This document shows, one piece after another, positions 8,559 to 17,446 of a DNA stretch of 64,000 nt; the first letter of the stretch is position 1; every line of letters begins with the position of its first letter. The stretch covers positions 1,054,001 to 1,118,000 of the forward strand of contig NC_012489.1 in assembly GCF_000010305.1 (NCBI RefSeq), given 5' to 3'. The position numbers were made by a program, and so were the translations under genes. The notes beneath the pieces are model-generated. The model saw nothing but the letters and a program-made list of their open reading frames with translations. It searched no databases and was not told the origin of the DNA. This DNA is from Gemmatimonas aurantiaca T-27 (lineage in GTDB: Bacteria > Gemmatimonadota > Gemmatimonadetes > Gemmatimonadales > Gemmatimonadaceae).

Positions 8559-8597
8559 ACGTGAGCAGGGCGCGGGATGAACGTGCCCTGCTCACGT
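8559..8597 (+). terminator. Hairpin between convergent genes
   Basis: A perfect 13-base stem (8559-8571 with 8585-8597) with a 13-base loop lies between the ends of the DinB-like gene and the minus-strand FTCD gene. Flanking CCGG extends it past a one-base bulge. There is no T run, so it could end transcription inefficiently from either side or protect 3' ends. Confidence 0.6.
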
Positions 8598-8606
8598 GCC
8601 GGTGCC

Positions 8607-10139
8607 TCACCCCGCGTTGATCGCGCGCTCGGCCGCCGCTTCTGCGCGCCGGGCGTGTGATGCGGCTTCGTCCACACAACGCTTGGCTTCCGCGATGAGC
8701 GCGGCCCCGCGTGCCGCGCCGCCGTCTTCGAGCGACGCAATGTTGATGCGCACATTGAGCACGGCTCCCTTGCACGCCGCTTCGGCCAACAAGGCACCGA
8801 CACACGCGTCGCTCACCGCATTGGTGTTGCCGCGTTCCGCGACATCGGCACTCAGCGCCGCTACCCGCACCGCGGCGCGCGCCGATTCGAGCGGTACTTC
8901 GGCCGCATACAACAGCGCCTCACGAATGGCCTCGTTACGCGCGGCGAGTGCCGTCTCCGGCTCCTTGGGCATCTGATAGGCACCGCGCACACGCTCGTAC
9001 GATTCGGCGTCGCGCACCACGAGTGTGTTGAGCTCGCGTCGCAGCGCCGAGGCATCGAGTGCCGCCTGCTTCATCTCTTCGTCCACGGCGGCGTACTTCT
9101 TCTTGCCCACGGTGAGACCGGAGACCATCTGCACCAGCGCCGCGCCCAGTGCGCCGGCATGGGCGGCCACACTGCCACCACCTGGTGTGGGTTCGGCAGA
9201 CGCCACACGCGACATGAAGCCGTCGACCGATTCTCCACCGCTCACGGCGTCACGCACCTTGGTTTCGAGCAACATTGCCTTGGAGAAACCGCGCAGTTGC
9301 ACGTGACGGGCGCCGGCTTCGAGGAGCACACGCTCGGGCACCAAGCCCACGATCTCGCTCCACGTGGGCGACACGCCATGGGCCGCCGCTTCCGACTTCA
9401 CGATTTCGAAGACACGATGCAGCGGGGTCTTCTCGGTATCGACGAGATTCATGGACACCTGCGCCTGCCCGTCGACTTCCATGCCGAGGCCCTTCACGTA
9501 GCGCAGACCACCCGATGAACCGCGAATGGCCTTCGCGACTTCCTTGGCCACGGGCAGGTTCTTCGTGTCGCCGAGATAGACGTTGTAGGCCACCAGGAAC
9601 GGGCGCGCGCCGATGGCGGTGGCACCGGCCGTGGCATGCAGCTCGGCCGGACCGAAGTCGGGACGGCGCGCGGGATTGGTGCGCACGTCGTCACGCAGTC
9701 CTTCGAACTCGCCGCGGCGTACATCGGCGAGGTTTTCGCGGGCCGGCGTGCTGGCGGCCCGCTCGTAGAGATACACGGGAATGCCGAGTTCTCCGGCCAC
9801 CCGCGCCCCGAGCTCGCGGGCCAGCGCCACACAGTCGTCCATGGTGGCTCCATCGAGCGGAATGAACGGCACGACATCGGTGGCACCGATGCGCGGGTGT
9901 TCACCCTGATGCTTCGTGAGATCGATGCGGTCACGCGCCACGGCCATGGCCGCGAACGCCGCCGGCACGGCCGCTTCGAGCGACGCGACGAACGTGATGA
10001 CGGTGCGGTGGTGCGACGCGTCGCTCGACACGTCGAGCACGTGAGCACCGGGCGTGTTGGCGATGGCATCACGAATGGCCGCGATGACGAGCGGGTCACG
10101 CCCTTCGGAGAAATTCGGAACGCATTCGACGAGAGACAC
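8607..10139 (-). CDS. ftcD: Formimidoyltransferase-cyclodeaminase (bifunctional)
   Basis: 510 residues joining two enzymes of histidine degradation: glutamate formimidoyltransferase (about 1-300; MSLVECVPNFSEGRD, HRTVITFVAS, HPRIGATDVVPF) moves the formimino group to tetrahydrofolate, and formimidoyl-THF cyclodeaminase (about 305-500; EPTPGGGSVAAHAGALGAAL, NTNAVSDACVGALL) releases ammonia. Length is close to the vertebrate fusion. Start is GTG 10139. It lies 58 bases downstream of the inositol-phosphatase-family gene on the same strand; no other hut gene is in the window. Confidence 0.92.
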   Translation of the reverse strand: MSLVECVPNFSEGRDPLVIAAIRDAIANTPGAHVLDVSSDASHHRTVITFVASLEAAVPAAFAAMAVARDRIDLTKHQGEHPRIGATDVVPFIPLDGATMDDCVALARELGARVAGELGIPVYLYERAASTPARENLADVRRGEFEGLRDDVRTNPARRPDFGPAELHATAGATAIGARPFLVAYNVYLGDTKNLPVAKEVAKAIRGSSGGLRYVKGLGMEVDGQAQVSMNLVDTEKTPLHRVFEIVKSEAAAHGVSPTWSEIVGLVPERVLLEAGARHVQLRGFSKAMLLETKVRDAVSGGESVDGFMSRVASAEPTPGGGSVAAHAGALGAALVQMVSGLTVGKKKYAAVDEEMKQAALDASALRRELNTLVVRDAESYERVRGAYQMPKEPETALAARNEAIREALLYAAEVPLESARAAVRVAALSADVAERGNTNAVSDACVGALLAEAACKGAVLNVRINIASLEDGGAARGAALIAEAKRCVDEAASHARRAEAAAERAINAG

Positions 10140-10197
10140 GAGCGATTGACCGGGAGAGAGGGTGAATCGGGATCTGGTGGAAACCTAGCGTCGGGAT

Positions 10198-11028
10198 TCA
10201 GCGTGGCGAACGGTCGTTGAGGATGTCGAGAAACCAGTCGTGCAGCACGCCGTTGGACGCCACCACGGTGCCACCGACGAGCCGAGCCTCATGGCCCTCG
10301 AGATCGGTGACCCGGCCGCCGGCTTCGCGAATGAGCAGGACACCCGCCGCCAGGTCCCAGGCATTGAGCCAGAGTTCCCAGAAGCCGTCGAAGCGGCCCA
10401 TGGCCACATCGGACAGATCGAGCGCCGCTGAACCGGCGCGACGCATCCCCGATACCTCCGGCATCAATCGGCGCATCATGCCGAGGTACTCCTCGGCCCG
10501 CGTGACGTCCTTGAACGGGAAACCTGTGCCAATGAGGGCGCGGGGTGGTTCCGCAATCGTGGACACGCGCATGGGCACGCCGTTGGCAAACGCACCGTCG
10601 CCCGCCGTGGCGGTGAACACCGTCCCGACGGTGGACGAGGCGCCGGAGGTGCGCGCGATATCGTGCACGACGGCTGCCTGGGGAACGCCATCGAGGGCGA
10701 TGCAGATGCTCACGCCGTAGTTCGGCGATCCGTGCAGGAAGTTCGTGGTGCCGTCGAGTGGATCGACAATGGCCACGAGCCCTGATTCGGTATCACCATC
10801 GGCGCCCAGTTCCTCGCCGACAATGCGAATGTCCGGAATCTGACTGAGCAAGACGGCGCGGATGCGTTCCTCGGCGCCGATGTCCACATGGCTCACGAAG
10901 TCGGTGGCGCTCTTCGACTGCCAGGTGATGGCGCCCCGCGTACGGGATTCCTGCGCAATGAACTCGGCGGCAACGGCCGCGGCCTGCACGGCGGCGTCAC
11001 GCCACCGAAGACGATCGGGATGGTTCAC
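10198..11028 (-). CDS. suhB: Inositol monophosphatase family protein
   Basis: 276 residues with the complete metal and substrate motif set of the Li-sensitive Mg-dependent phosphatase family: VGEE (Glu ligands), DPLDGTTNFLHG (Asp ligands), and WDLAAGVLLIREAGGRVTD near the C-terminus. Likely substrates are inositol-1-phosphate or related sugar phosphates; histidinol-phosphate phosphatases share these motifs, so substrate is open. Start GTG 11028 gives MNHPDRLRW. It is divergent from trpS with a 49-base spacer. Confidence 0.9.
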   Translation of the reverse strand: MNHPDRLRWRDAAVQAAAVAAEFIAQESRTRGAITWQSKSATDFVSHVDIGAEERIRAVLLSQIPDIRIVGEELGADGDTESGLVAIVDPLDGTTNFLHGSPNYGVSICIALDGVPQAAVVHDIARTSGASSTVGTVFTATAGDGAFANGVPMRVSTIAEPPRALIGTGFPFKDVTRAEEYLGMMRRLMPEVSGMRRAGSAALDLSDVAMGRFDGFWELWLNAWDLAAGVLLIREAGGRVTDLEGHEARLVGGTVVASNGVLHDWFLDILNDRSPR

Positions 11029-11042
11029 GGAGGTTCGGTGCG

Positions 11043-11071
11043 TTGCTGGGGAATGTGGCCGAAACTACGTT
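11043..11071 (+). promoter_or_regulatory. trpS promoter, with overlapping divergent -10
   Basis: TTGCTG (11043-11048), a 17-base spacer and TACGTT (11066-11071) form a good sigma-70-like promoter whose start would fall at or next to the trpS ATG (11078). On the other strand TAGTTT (11067 to 11062) overlaps the same bases and suits the divergent gene starting at 11028. Confidence 0.55.
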
Positions 11072-11077
11072 TGAAGG

Positions 11078-12091
11078 ATGGCACGCATCTTCAGTGGCAT
11101 CCAGCCGTCGGGCGAGTTGCACATCGGCAACTACCTTGGCGCCGTCAAGAATTGGGTTCGTCTGCAGGACACCCATCCTGGCGCGATCTATTGCGTGGTG
11201 GACTACCACGCCATCACGGGCACCTACGACACGGCAGTGTTGCGTGCCCGCCGGTGGGGCATGGCCAAGTCCCTGCTGGCGGCCGGTGTGGACCCGTCCA
11301 AGGCGGCGCTGTTCATGCAGAGTGATGTGCCCGCGCACACGGAGCTGTCGTGGCTGTTCACGACGCTGACGCCGCTGGGTGACCTGGAGCGCCAGACGCA
11401 GTTCAAGGACAAGTCGTCGAAGATGGAGAGCATCCCGGCCGGCCTGCTCATGTATCCGGTGCTGCAGGCGGCGGATATTCTGCTGTATCGGGCCGACAGC
11501 GTGCCGGTTGGTGAAGATCAGGTGCAGCATCTGGAGCTGGCCCGTGACACCGCCCGCAAGTGGAACGCGAAGTTCGACCAGCCGTACTTCCCCGAGCCCA
11601 AGCCGCTGCTGACGCCCACGCGTCGCATCATGGGCCTCGATGGGCAGGCGAAGATGTCGAAGTCGCTGGGCAACACCATCGCGCTGCACGAGACGGATGA
11701 GGAGATCTGGGCGAAGATCCGCCCGGCAGTCACCGATCCGCAGCGTGTGCGCAAGAGTGATCCGGGTCGCCCCGAAGTGTGCAACATCTTTCAGTTGCAC
11801 AAGGCGTTCTCCAGTGACGAAACGCAGACCCACGTGGCGCAGCAGTGCAGCACAGCCGGCTGGGGGTGCATGGACTGCAAGAAGGTGCTGCTCGAAGGCA
11901 TGGTGCTCGAGCTGACGCCGATCCGTCGCCGTTCTGAGGAACTCGATGCGGAGCCGGCGCGCGTGTTGGACGCGCTGGCCGACGGTGCCGCGACCGCGCG
12001 GGCCATTGCCGGCGAAACGATGCGGGAAGTCCGTGGCTACATGGGACTGGATGTCCTGGCTGGACCACCAGCCGCCGTGGCGTCGGCGTGA
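11078..12091 (+). CDS. trpS: Tryptophanyl-tRNA synthetase
   Basis: Charges tRNA-Trp. A 337-residue class I synthetase: IFSGIQPSGELHIGNYLGA carries the HIGH-type motif (HIGN), LMYPVLQAADILLY and GEDQ are typical of TrpRS, and GQAKMSKSLGN is the KMSKS loop. The ATG has only GAAGG directly adjacent and a -10 box six bases away, so translation may be leaderless. The last bases overlap the next gene (GTGA). Confidence 0.96.
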   Translation: MARIFSGIQPSGELHIGNYLGAVKNWVRLQDTHPGAIYCVVDYHAITGTYDTAVLRARRWGMAKSLLAAGVDPSKAALFMQSDVPAHTELSWLFTTLTPLGDLERQTQFKDKSSKMESIPAGLLMYPVLQAADILLYRADSVPVGEDQVQHLELARDTARKWNAKFDQPYFPEPKPLLTPTRRIMGLDGQAKMSKSLGNTIALHETDEEIWAKIRPAVTDPQRVRKSDPGRPEVCNIFQLHKAFSSDETQTHVAQQCSTAGWGCMDCKKVLLEGMVLELTPIRRRSEELDAEPARVLDALADGAATARAIAGETMREVRGYMGLDVLAGPPAAVASA

Positions 12092-13125
12092 CCATGCGCC
12101 GTCTCGTGGTGGACATGCAGAGCAGTGCGCCGCACATGCGCCTGCCCGCCTGGGCCGCGGACGAGATCACGGCGAATACGCCAGACGGCTGGGAAGTGGC
12201 GCATATCGCGACCCAGTCACGCAGTCTCGGCAATGGCACGAACGAACCGAGCGCCGAAACACTGGCCGCCATCCCGGCGGCGGAGGCGTATTTCGGCTAC
12301 GGACTGACGCCGCCATTGCTGGCCGCGGCGCCAGGGCTGCGGTGGGCGCACAGCGCATCGGCCGGTATCGGTGAGAGCATCACCCCCGAGCTGCGTGAAA
12401 GCCGGGTGGTGTTTACCAACGGGGCCGGTATCTACGCCGAGCCCATGGCCGATACCGTGCTTGGCGGCGTCCTGCATTTTGTGCGCGGACTCGACCTCGC
12501 CGTGCGTCTGCAGGCGGCGTCGATCTGGGACCGGCATCCCTTCGTGGACAACAACGGCGGTATCCGGGAGCTTTCCGAATACCGTGTGCTGGTGATCGGC
12601 GCCGGCGGCATCGGCAGCGCCGTGGCCCAGCGTCTGCAGGCCCTGGGCTGTACGTGCATCGGTGTGCGACGTCGCCCGGCGCTGGGCATACCGGCCGGAT
12701 TCACCCGGGTTGTGGGACCGGACGCACTGGAGGAGGTGCTGCCGCTCGGAGACATCACGGTGGTCGCGGCACCCCTGACCGACGGGACCCGATCCCTGCT
12801 GGATGGCGGGCGAATGGCGTTGCTCCCTGCCGGGGCAATCGTCGTGAACGTAGCACGTGGACCCCTGGTCGACGACGCGGCGTTGCTGGAGGGATTGGAA
12901 AGCGGGCGGTTGCGTGGTGCGGTGCTGGACGTGTTCAGCACAGAGCCACTGCCGGCCGACAGTCCCTGGTGGCAGCACCCGCGTGTTCTGGTCACGCCTC
13001 ACGTGTCGGGTGTATCTCCGCGGCGGACGTGGCAGCGGGGCATCGCGTTGTTCATGGACAATTGGCGGCGTTGGAGTGCGGGGGAACGCCTGCACAACGT
13101 CGTGGACCTCGACGCCGGATACTGA
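12088..13125 (+). CDS. D-2-hydroxyacid dehydrogenase family protein
   Basis: 345-residue NAD(P)-dependent oxidoreductase. The Rossmann motif GAGGIGSAVAQRL, the catalytic Arg in NVARGPLVDDAALL, the Glu in DVFSTEPLP and the His in TPHVSG are all in place, as in the GhrA/phosphoglycerate-dehydrogenase superfamily. Substrate is unknown. GTG 12088 overlaps the trpS stop (GTGA); ATG 12094 is an alternative two codons in. It probably forms a two-gene unit with trpS. Confidence 0.88.
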   Translation: MTMRRLVVDMQSSAPHMRLPAWAADEITANTPDGWEVAHIATQSRSLGNGTNEPSAETLAAIPAAEAYFGYGLTPPLLAAAPGLRWAHSASAGIGESITPELRESRVVFTNGAGIYAEPMADTVLGGVLHFVRGLDLAVRLQAASIWDRHPFVDNNGGIRELSEYRVLVIGAGGIGSAVAQRLQALGCTCIGVRRRPALGIPAGFTRVVGPDALEEVLPLGDITVVAAPLTDGTRSLLDGGRMALLPAGAIVVNVARGPLVDDAALLEGLESGRLRGAVLDVFSTEPLPADSPWWQHPRVLVTPHVSGVSPRRTWQRGIALFMDNWRRWSAGERLHNVVDLDAGY

Positions 13126-13150
13126 TCGCGCAGGCAGGCGATGAGTGATG

Positions 13151-13180
13151 GCTCGGGAGTCCATCAGTGACTCACCGAGC
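13151..13180 (+). terminator. Hairpin between the dehydrogenase and pilT genes
   Basis: GCTCGGGAGT pairs with ACTC-A-CCGAGC (one bulged A) around a nine-base loop in the 75-base spacer. There is no T run, so it may be a weak terminator or a leader hairpin of the next gene. Confidence 0.4.
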
Positions 13181-13200
13181 GGCTATTCAAGGTTCTGCCT

Positions 13201-14535
13201 GTGGCAATCGAACGGATCATCAAGGCGGCAGTCGATCGCGGGGCTTCCGATGTGCACATCAAGGCCGGCGATGTGGTACGCGCGCGGATCGATGGGCGCC
13301 TGGTCGTGCTCACCAAGCAGGCCCTGACGGCAGAACAGACGCGCGCGATTGCGCTGCACCTGATGGTGAATGACACCGATCGGGCGAACATCGACACGCT
13401 GAAGGATCACGACTGCTCCTGGGCCACTCCAGGCGTGGGTCGCTTTCGTGTGAACATCATGCGTCAGCGTTCGGCGCATTCGATCGTGATGCGTGTGATT
13501 CCGGAGCAGGTGCCCACGGTTTCGTCGCTGCACCTGCCGTCCGTCTTGACGCGTATCGCGCACACCGAGCGTGGCATGGTGCTGGTGACCGGCGTGACCG
13601 GCTCCGGCAAGTCGAGTTCCATGGCGGCGCTGGTGCACGAAATCAATGCGTCGTACGAAAAACACATTCTGACGCTGGAAAATCCGATCGAATTCATTCA
13701 CGCCGACCTGCGCAGTTCAGTGACGCAGCGTGAAGTGGGTATCGATACGGACACGTTCCGCATGGGACTGCGCGCTGCGCTGCGTCAGGACCCTGATGTG
13801 ATCCTGATCGGTGAAATGCGCGACGCCGAGACGATCGACACGGCCATGAAGGCGGCGGAGACAGGCCACTTGCTCATCTCCACGCTGCACACGCCGGATG
13901 CACAGAGCACGATCCTGCGCATCGTGGCGATGTTCCCGCCGGAAGAGCAACTGGTGGTGCGCACGCGTCTGGCCGAATCGCTGCATGCTGTGGTGTCGCA
14001 GCGTTTGTTGCCGCGGAAGAACGGGCAGGGGCGTGTCGTGGCGGCCGAGGTGATGATCGTGACGAGCACCATCCGCGATCTGATCGCTGAAGGCAACATC
14101 GCCGAGATCCGGGACTACATCGCCGATGGCGCGCAGTATGGAATGCAGACCTTTGATCAGCATCTTGCCGAGCTGGTGACGACGGACGAGATCGAATTCG
14201 AAGTGGCGAAGGCGGCGGCGACGAATCCCGCCGATTTCGAGCTGGGCTTCCGTATGGGTAAGAACGGCCAGGCGATGGCCGGCAGTGCCTTGCCGCGCAC
14301 CGGCAACCACAACGCCGTCATGCCGGCGGGCCATGGAACGATTCCTGGTGGGATTGCCGCGCAGTCCGGTGCCGGGATGGGGTTGGGGTTGGGGATGAAC
14401 CCGTTGGGAACCGGCAACACACTTCCGCCGTTGGCGACCAGTCCCGCGGGCCATGGCGTGGTCTCGAGTCCGAATCCGCTGGCTGGTGATGCGTCGGTGT
14501 TCGGGAGTGGATTCGAGAGCTTGTTCGGAAGCTGA
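13201..14535 (+). CDS. pilT: PilT-family ATPase (twitching motility / type IV pilus retraction)
   Basis: 444 residues. The N-terminal ~110 residues are the PAS-like domain (RGASDVHIKAGDV); the ATPase core has Walker A GVTGSGKSS, the Asp box (ENPIEFIH), Walker B (DPDVILIGEMRD) and the His box (ETGHLLISTLHT). The AIRNLIREG-type motif of PilT reads STIRDLIAEG, supporting PilT/PilU over PilB. The C-terminal ~90 residues are a Gly/Met/Pro-rich low-complexity tail absent from typical ~345-residue PilT. Start GTG 13201. No other pilus gene is nearby. Confidence 0.9.
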   Translation: MAIERIIKAAVDRGASDVHIKAGDVVRARIDGRLVVLTKQALTAEQTRAIALHLMVNDTDRANIDTLKDHDCSWATPGVGRFRVNIMRQRSAHSIVMRVIPEQVPTVSSLHLPSVLTRIAHTERGMVLVTGVTGSGKSSSMAALVHEINASYEKHILTLENPIEFIHADLRSSVTQREVGIDTDTFRMGLRAALRQDPDVILIGEMRDAETIDTAMKAAETGHLLISTLHTPDAQSTILRIVAMFPPEEQLVVRTRLAESLHAVVSQRLLPRKNGQGRVVAAEVMIVTSTIRDLIAEGNIAEIRDYIADGAQYGMQTFDQHLAELVTTDEIEFEVAKAAATNPADFELGFRMGKNGQAMAGSALPRTGNHNAVMPAGHGTIPGGIAAQSGAGMGLGLGMNPLGTGNTLPPLATSPAGHGVVSSPNPLAGDASVFGSGFESLFGS

Positions 14536-14561
14536 ACAACGCGAAATCCGCGATCGGCGGC

Positions 14562-14567
14562 TAGTTT
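14562..14567 (+). promoter_or_regulatory. -10 box (TAGTTT) abutting the DapA-family start
   Basis: TAGTTT ends six bases before ATG 14574 and no Shine-Dalgarno lies between, so transcription would start at or beside the start codon. No clear -35. Confidence 0.4.
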
Positions 14568-14573
14568 GTCGCC

Positions 14574-15476
14574 ATGTCTTCCCTGACCGTTGCCCATCTG
14601 GGTGGGCTCATGGTGCCCGCCGTGTCGACCTTCACCGCCAGCGGTGAAATCGACGGTTCCGCGTTTCAGCGCAATCTCGACGCACACCTGTCGTTCGGCA
14701 TGGATGGTGTGCTGGTCGGTGGATCGAGCGGCGAGTCTTCGCTGCTCGATGACGAAGACCGCCGCACGCTGTTGCGTCTGGCCCGTGAGCGTGTGCCCGC
14801 GGACAAGTGGCTACTCGCCGGCATCGGCAGTGAGAGCACCCGGCAGACAATGTCCCGGGCGCACGATGCGAAGGCGGCCGGTGCCGACGCGGTGTTGGTC
14901 ATCTCGCCGCATTACTTCCTCAAGCGCATGACGGAAGCGGCGTTGCTCACCCACTTTCGCGCCGTGGCCGATGCCAGTCCGTTGCCGGTGCTGTTGTACA
15001 ACATGCCGGCCTATGCACACCTCGTGCTGAGCCCTGCGTTCGTGCAGGAGATGGCGCAACATCCGAATGTCATCGGCATGAAGGACAGTGCCGGCAACCT
15101 GCCGGTGCTGGCGCAGTATCTCGAAGCGCAGAGCGACTCCTTCCGTGTGCTCACCGGTAGTGGGGGCACGGTGGTGCCGGCGCTCGAAGCTGGCGTGTCG
15201 GGCGCAATTCTGGCCATCGGGCTGTACGCCGGTGCTGCTGTGCGTCGCATGGTGGATCTGTACCGTGCTGGCGACCGTGAGGCGGCCGCGGCGCTGCAGC
15301 AGACCCTGGTGCCGATCGCCGCCGACATCGGTGGGGCGTTGGGCCCGGCTGGGATCAAGGCGGCCATGACACTGGTTGGTCTCGATGGCACGGTGCCGCG
15401 TGGGCCGCTACTGCCGGTGTCCGATGAAGAACGGGCCATTGTGCGTGCGCGTCTCACCACCGCGGGCCTGCTCTGA
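14574..15476 (+). CDS. Dihydrodipicolinate synthase (DapA) family lyase
   Basis: 300-residue TIM-barrel class I aldolase. Seen: GGSSGESSLL (family GTTGE region, altered), LLYNMPAY carrying the catalytic Tyr, and IGMKDSAGN with the Schiff-base Lys. Such enzymes add pyruvate to an aldehyde or reverse it; true DapA makes dihydrodipicolinate for lysine/DAP. The GTTGE-to-GSSGE change means a different aldehyde partner is possible, so only the family is claimed. A strong terminator follows. Confidence 0.82.
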   Translation: MSSLTVAHLGGLMVPAVSTFTASGEIDGSAFQRNLDAHLSFGMDGVLVGGSSGESSLLDDEDRRTLLRLARERVPADKWLLAGIGSESTRQTMSRAHDAKAAGADAVLVISPHYFLKRMTEAALLTHFRAVADASPLPVLLYNMPAYAHLVLSPAFVQEMAQHPNVIGMKDSAGNLPVLAQYLEAQSDSFRVLTGSGGTVVPALEAGVSGAILAIGLYAGAAVRRMVDLYRAGDREAAAALQQTLVPIAADIGGALGPAGIKAAMTLVGLDGTVPRGPLLPVSDEERAIVRARLTTAGLL

Positions 15477-15505
15477 TCGTCGTGAGGCAACGGTAGTGAA
15501 CGCGA

Positions 15506-15543
15506 AACGCGCGCCGGACAGTCTCCGGCGCGCGTTGTCTTTT
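15506..15543 (+). terminator. Intrinsic terminator after the DapA-family gene
   Basis: A perfect 13-base GC-rich stem (15506-15518 with 15524-15536), five-base loop and a following TCTTTT. It lies between convergent genes and could also serve the minus-strand HDOD gene. Confidence 0.88.
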
Positions 15544-15565
15544 GCGGTGCGTTGAGCGGGCGGTG

Positions 15566-16642
15566 TCAGTAGACGAACGGCACCGAGAAGCTGTGCAGAA
15601 TCGGCACCATCCGTGGGAGATCCACCGTGATGTGCGCATCGAACCAGACACGCTGCAGATCGAGCGGCACGTTCCGGCGCGCAGCGTGATCGCTCAATTC
15701 CGCGACAAACACCACCTCGGCCAACGGATTGGGTTCACCATCGCTGGTCCGGCAATGATGGGCCCCGATGGCGCGCGCCGAACGCGGTCCCATGCCCCAG
15801 GCCTGCAACGCGCTGGCGCCGAGCGGTTCATGCAGGGCATTGAGCAGGTCACGCACGAAGCCCGGGCGGAGTTGCACATCGCGGCGTTTGTTGGCACGCA
15901 ACACCGAGATGCGGTCGAAGATCACCAGCTTGCCGACGTCGTGCAGCAGCGCGATGGAGAACGCCTCGTCGGGGTCGGTGTCGAACAGTGGAGCCAGTGC
16001 GCGGGCGATGGGAGCGCTGCGCACCATGTGGTTCCACACATCCGACGCCATGCTGTTGAACTCACCGCCCGGCCGACTGAGCGCGCCGTCGACGGCGTTG
16101 GCGAAGATGATGGCGCGTGCACCACCGATCCCGATGCGATCCAGCGCCGGCTCGATACCGATCACGGGTTCTTTGCCCACCCCGAATGCCGCACTGTTGG
16201 CGGTGCGCAGCACGGCCTGCACCAGCGCAGGGTCCGAGGACAGTTTTTCCGCGAACTGCCATCGTGAGAGCGATGCATCGTCGCAGAGCGACAGGCTGGC
16301 GCGTGCCGCTGCCGGCAATTGGCGGATGATGGTGTCGGGATCGCCCGATAGCAGGTCGAGGATCGCCACCGCATCGGGTGAGGTGGCCACGTCCGGGTGC
16401 TCACGGAGGCGGGCGATCAGCAGGTCGACCGGAGTCGCCGGCGGAGCGGCTGGCGCCATGTCGTTGGCGTCGAGGAACCGCACGGGCGCACCAGATTCGG
16501 CCTGCTGCGGCGCATTGGCATCTCCCGGGGCCGATTCAGCAGAGGAACTGCGCTCCACGCTCGCCGGTGGTGTTGCACTGGGAGAGGCGACCACGAGGGG
16601 CGGCTCCTGCTTCAGGAGGCGACTCAGCCAGCCGAGAGCCAT
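15566..16642 (-). CDS. HDOD domain protein
   Basis: 358 residues. An N-terminal Pro/Ala/Ser-rich linker (about 15-75) leads into an HDOD domain: LIRQLPAAARA-like start, LSSDPALVQAVLRTANSAAFG, IGIGGARAIIFANAV and the degenerate HD signature SIALLHDVGKLVIFDR. HDOD proteins are signalling scaffolds related to HD hydrolases, often lacking hydrolase activity; here His-Asp of LLHDVGK is retained. Partner unknown; it shares a neighbourhood with pilT. GAGG lies eight bases before the ATG. Confidence 0.87.
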   Translation of the reverse strand: MALGWLSRLLKQEPPLVVASPSATPPASVERSSSAESAPGDANAPQQAESGAPVRFLDANDMAPAAPPATPVDLLIARLREHPDVATSPDAVAILDLLSGDPDTIIRQLPAAARASLSLCDDASLSRWQFAEKLSSDPALVQAVLRTANSAAFGVGKEPVIGIEPALDRIGIGGARAIIFANAVDGALSRPGGEFNSMASDVWNHMVRSAPIARALAPLFDTDPDEAFSIALLHDVGKLVIFDRISVLRANKRRDVQLRPGFVRDLLNALHEPLGASALQAWGMGPRSARAIGAHHCRTSDGEPNPLAEVVFVAELSDHAARRNVPLDLQRVWFDAHITVDLPRMVPILHSFSVPFVY

Positions 16643-16794
16643 TGTGATCCTCGTCGATCAGTGAAATGGGAGAGACCTGCAATCGCAGGCAAGACGCGAG
16701 AGGTGTGTCATTCGTCACGATGGCCGAAGGGCTCCGGACCTGTGGTGAGAAGGGAGGCACGAAACCGTGGGCGGTCCGGTGCGTACCATTGCAC

Positions 16795-17313
16795 ATGATC
16801 GCGATGACGCTGCTTTTCCTGACGTTGTTGCTGGGGCTCGCGCTGGTGCCGCTGGGGCTGCCCGGACTGTGGGTCATGCTCGGGGCCACGCTGGTGTACT
16901 GGATTGTCGTGCCGGCGGGCAGCATTGGTGGCATCACCTTCGGCGTGTTGGCGGCGCTGGTGGTGGTGGCCGAAGTCCTCGAATTCACGATTTCGGGGCG
17001 CTACGCCCGCAAATACGGCGGTTCCCGGCGTGCCGGCTGGGGTGCCATCGTGGGCGGCATCGTGGGGGCGGTGATTGGTGTGCCGCTGCCCATCATTGGC
17101 TCCATGGTGGGGGCCTTTGCGGGGGCGTTTGCCGGCGCGCTGGTCGCGGAGCTGACGGTGGCGCGTGAAACCCGGGGCGAGCCGATCCGGGTCGCCACGG
17201 GGGCTTTGATCGGCCGCGTGGTGGCGGCGGCCACCAAGGTGGCCTTCGGCATGGCCATGGTGGTCTGGGTGATGGGGGCAGTGCTGGTGGGCCGTCTTTC
17301 CGGCAACGGATAA
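16795..17313 (+). CDS. DUF456 family membrane protein
   Basis: 172 residues, nearly all hydrophobic: an N-terminal pair of helices (LTLLLGLALVPLGLPGLWVM), a third helix, the basic RYARKYGGSRRAGWGAI loop, a glycine-zipper-like GAIVGGIVGAVIGVPLPIIG stretch, another Gly/Ala-rich helix and a last C-terminal helix. These are the hallmarks of DUF456. Role unknown. Start ATG 16795 is preferred over 16666, which adds a non-homologous Cys/Arg-rich leader; TACCAT lies five bases before it, another possible leaderless start. Confidence 0.8.
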   Translation: MIAMTLLFLTLLLGLALVPLGLPGLWVMLGATLVYWIVVPAGSIGGITFGVLAALVVVAEVLEFTISGRYARKYGGSRRAGWGAIVGGIVGAVIGVPLPIIGSMVGAFAGAFAGALVAELTVARETRGEPIRVATGALIGRVVAAATKVAFGMAMVVWVMGAVLVGRLSGNG

Positions 17314-17345
17314 CCTGCCCGAGGGCACGGAAGCGCCGTCGCCGA

Positions 17346-17373
17346 TTGCTTCAGCGGCCCCACTGGCTAGATT
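17346..17373 (+). promoter_or_regulatory. Promoter candidate upstream of purA
   Basis: TTGCTT (17346-17351), a 16-base spacer and TAGATT (17368-17373). Transcription would begin about 17380, at the very base of the terminator-like hairpin at 17379-17412. Confidence 0.45.
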
Positions 17374-17378
17374 CCTTC

Positions 17379-17412
17379 AACGCCCCGCGGACTGTCCGCG
17401 GGGCGTTTTTTT
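17379..17412 (+). terminator. Intrinsic terminator just before purA
   Basis: A perfect 13-base stem (17379-17391 with 17395-17407), three-base loop and a run of seven T. It can end transcription from the DUF456 gene, but it also lies 34 bases before the purA ATG, downstream of the candidate purA promoter. Confidence 0.88.
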
Positions 17413-17446
17413 GTGTGCGGCCGTCAGGCTGCCGGAGACTGAACGC

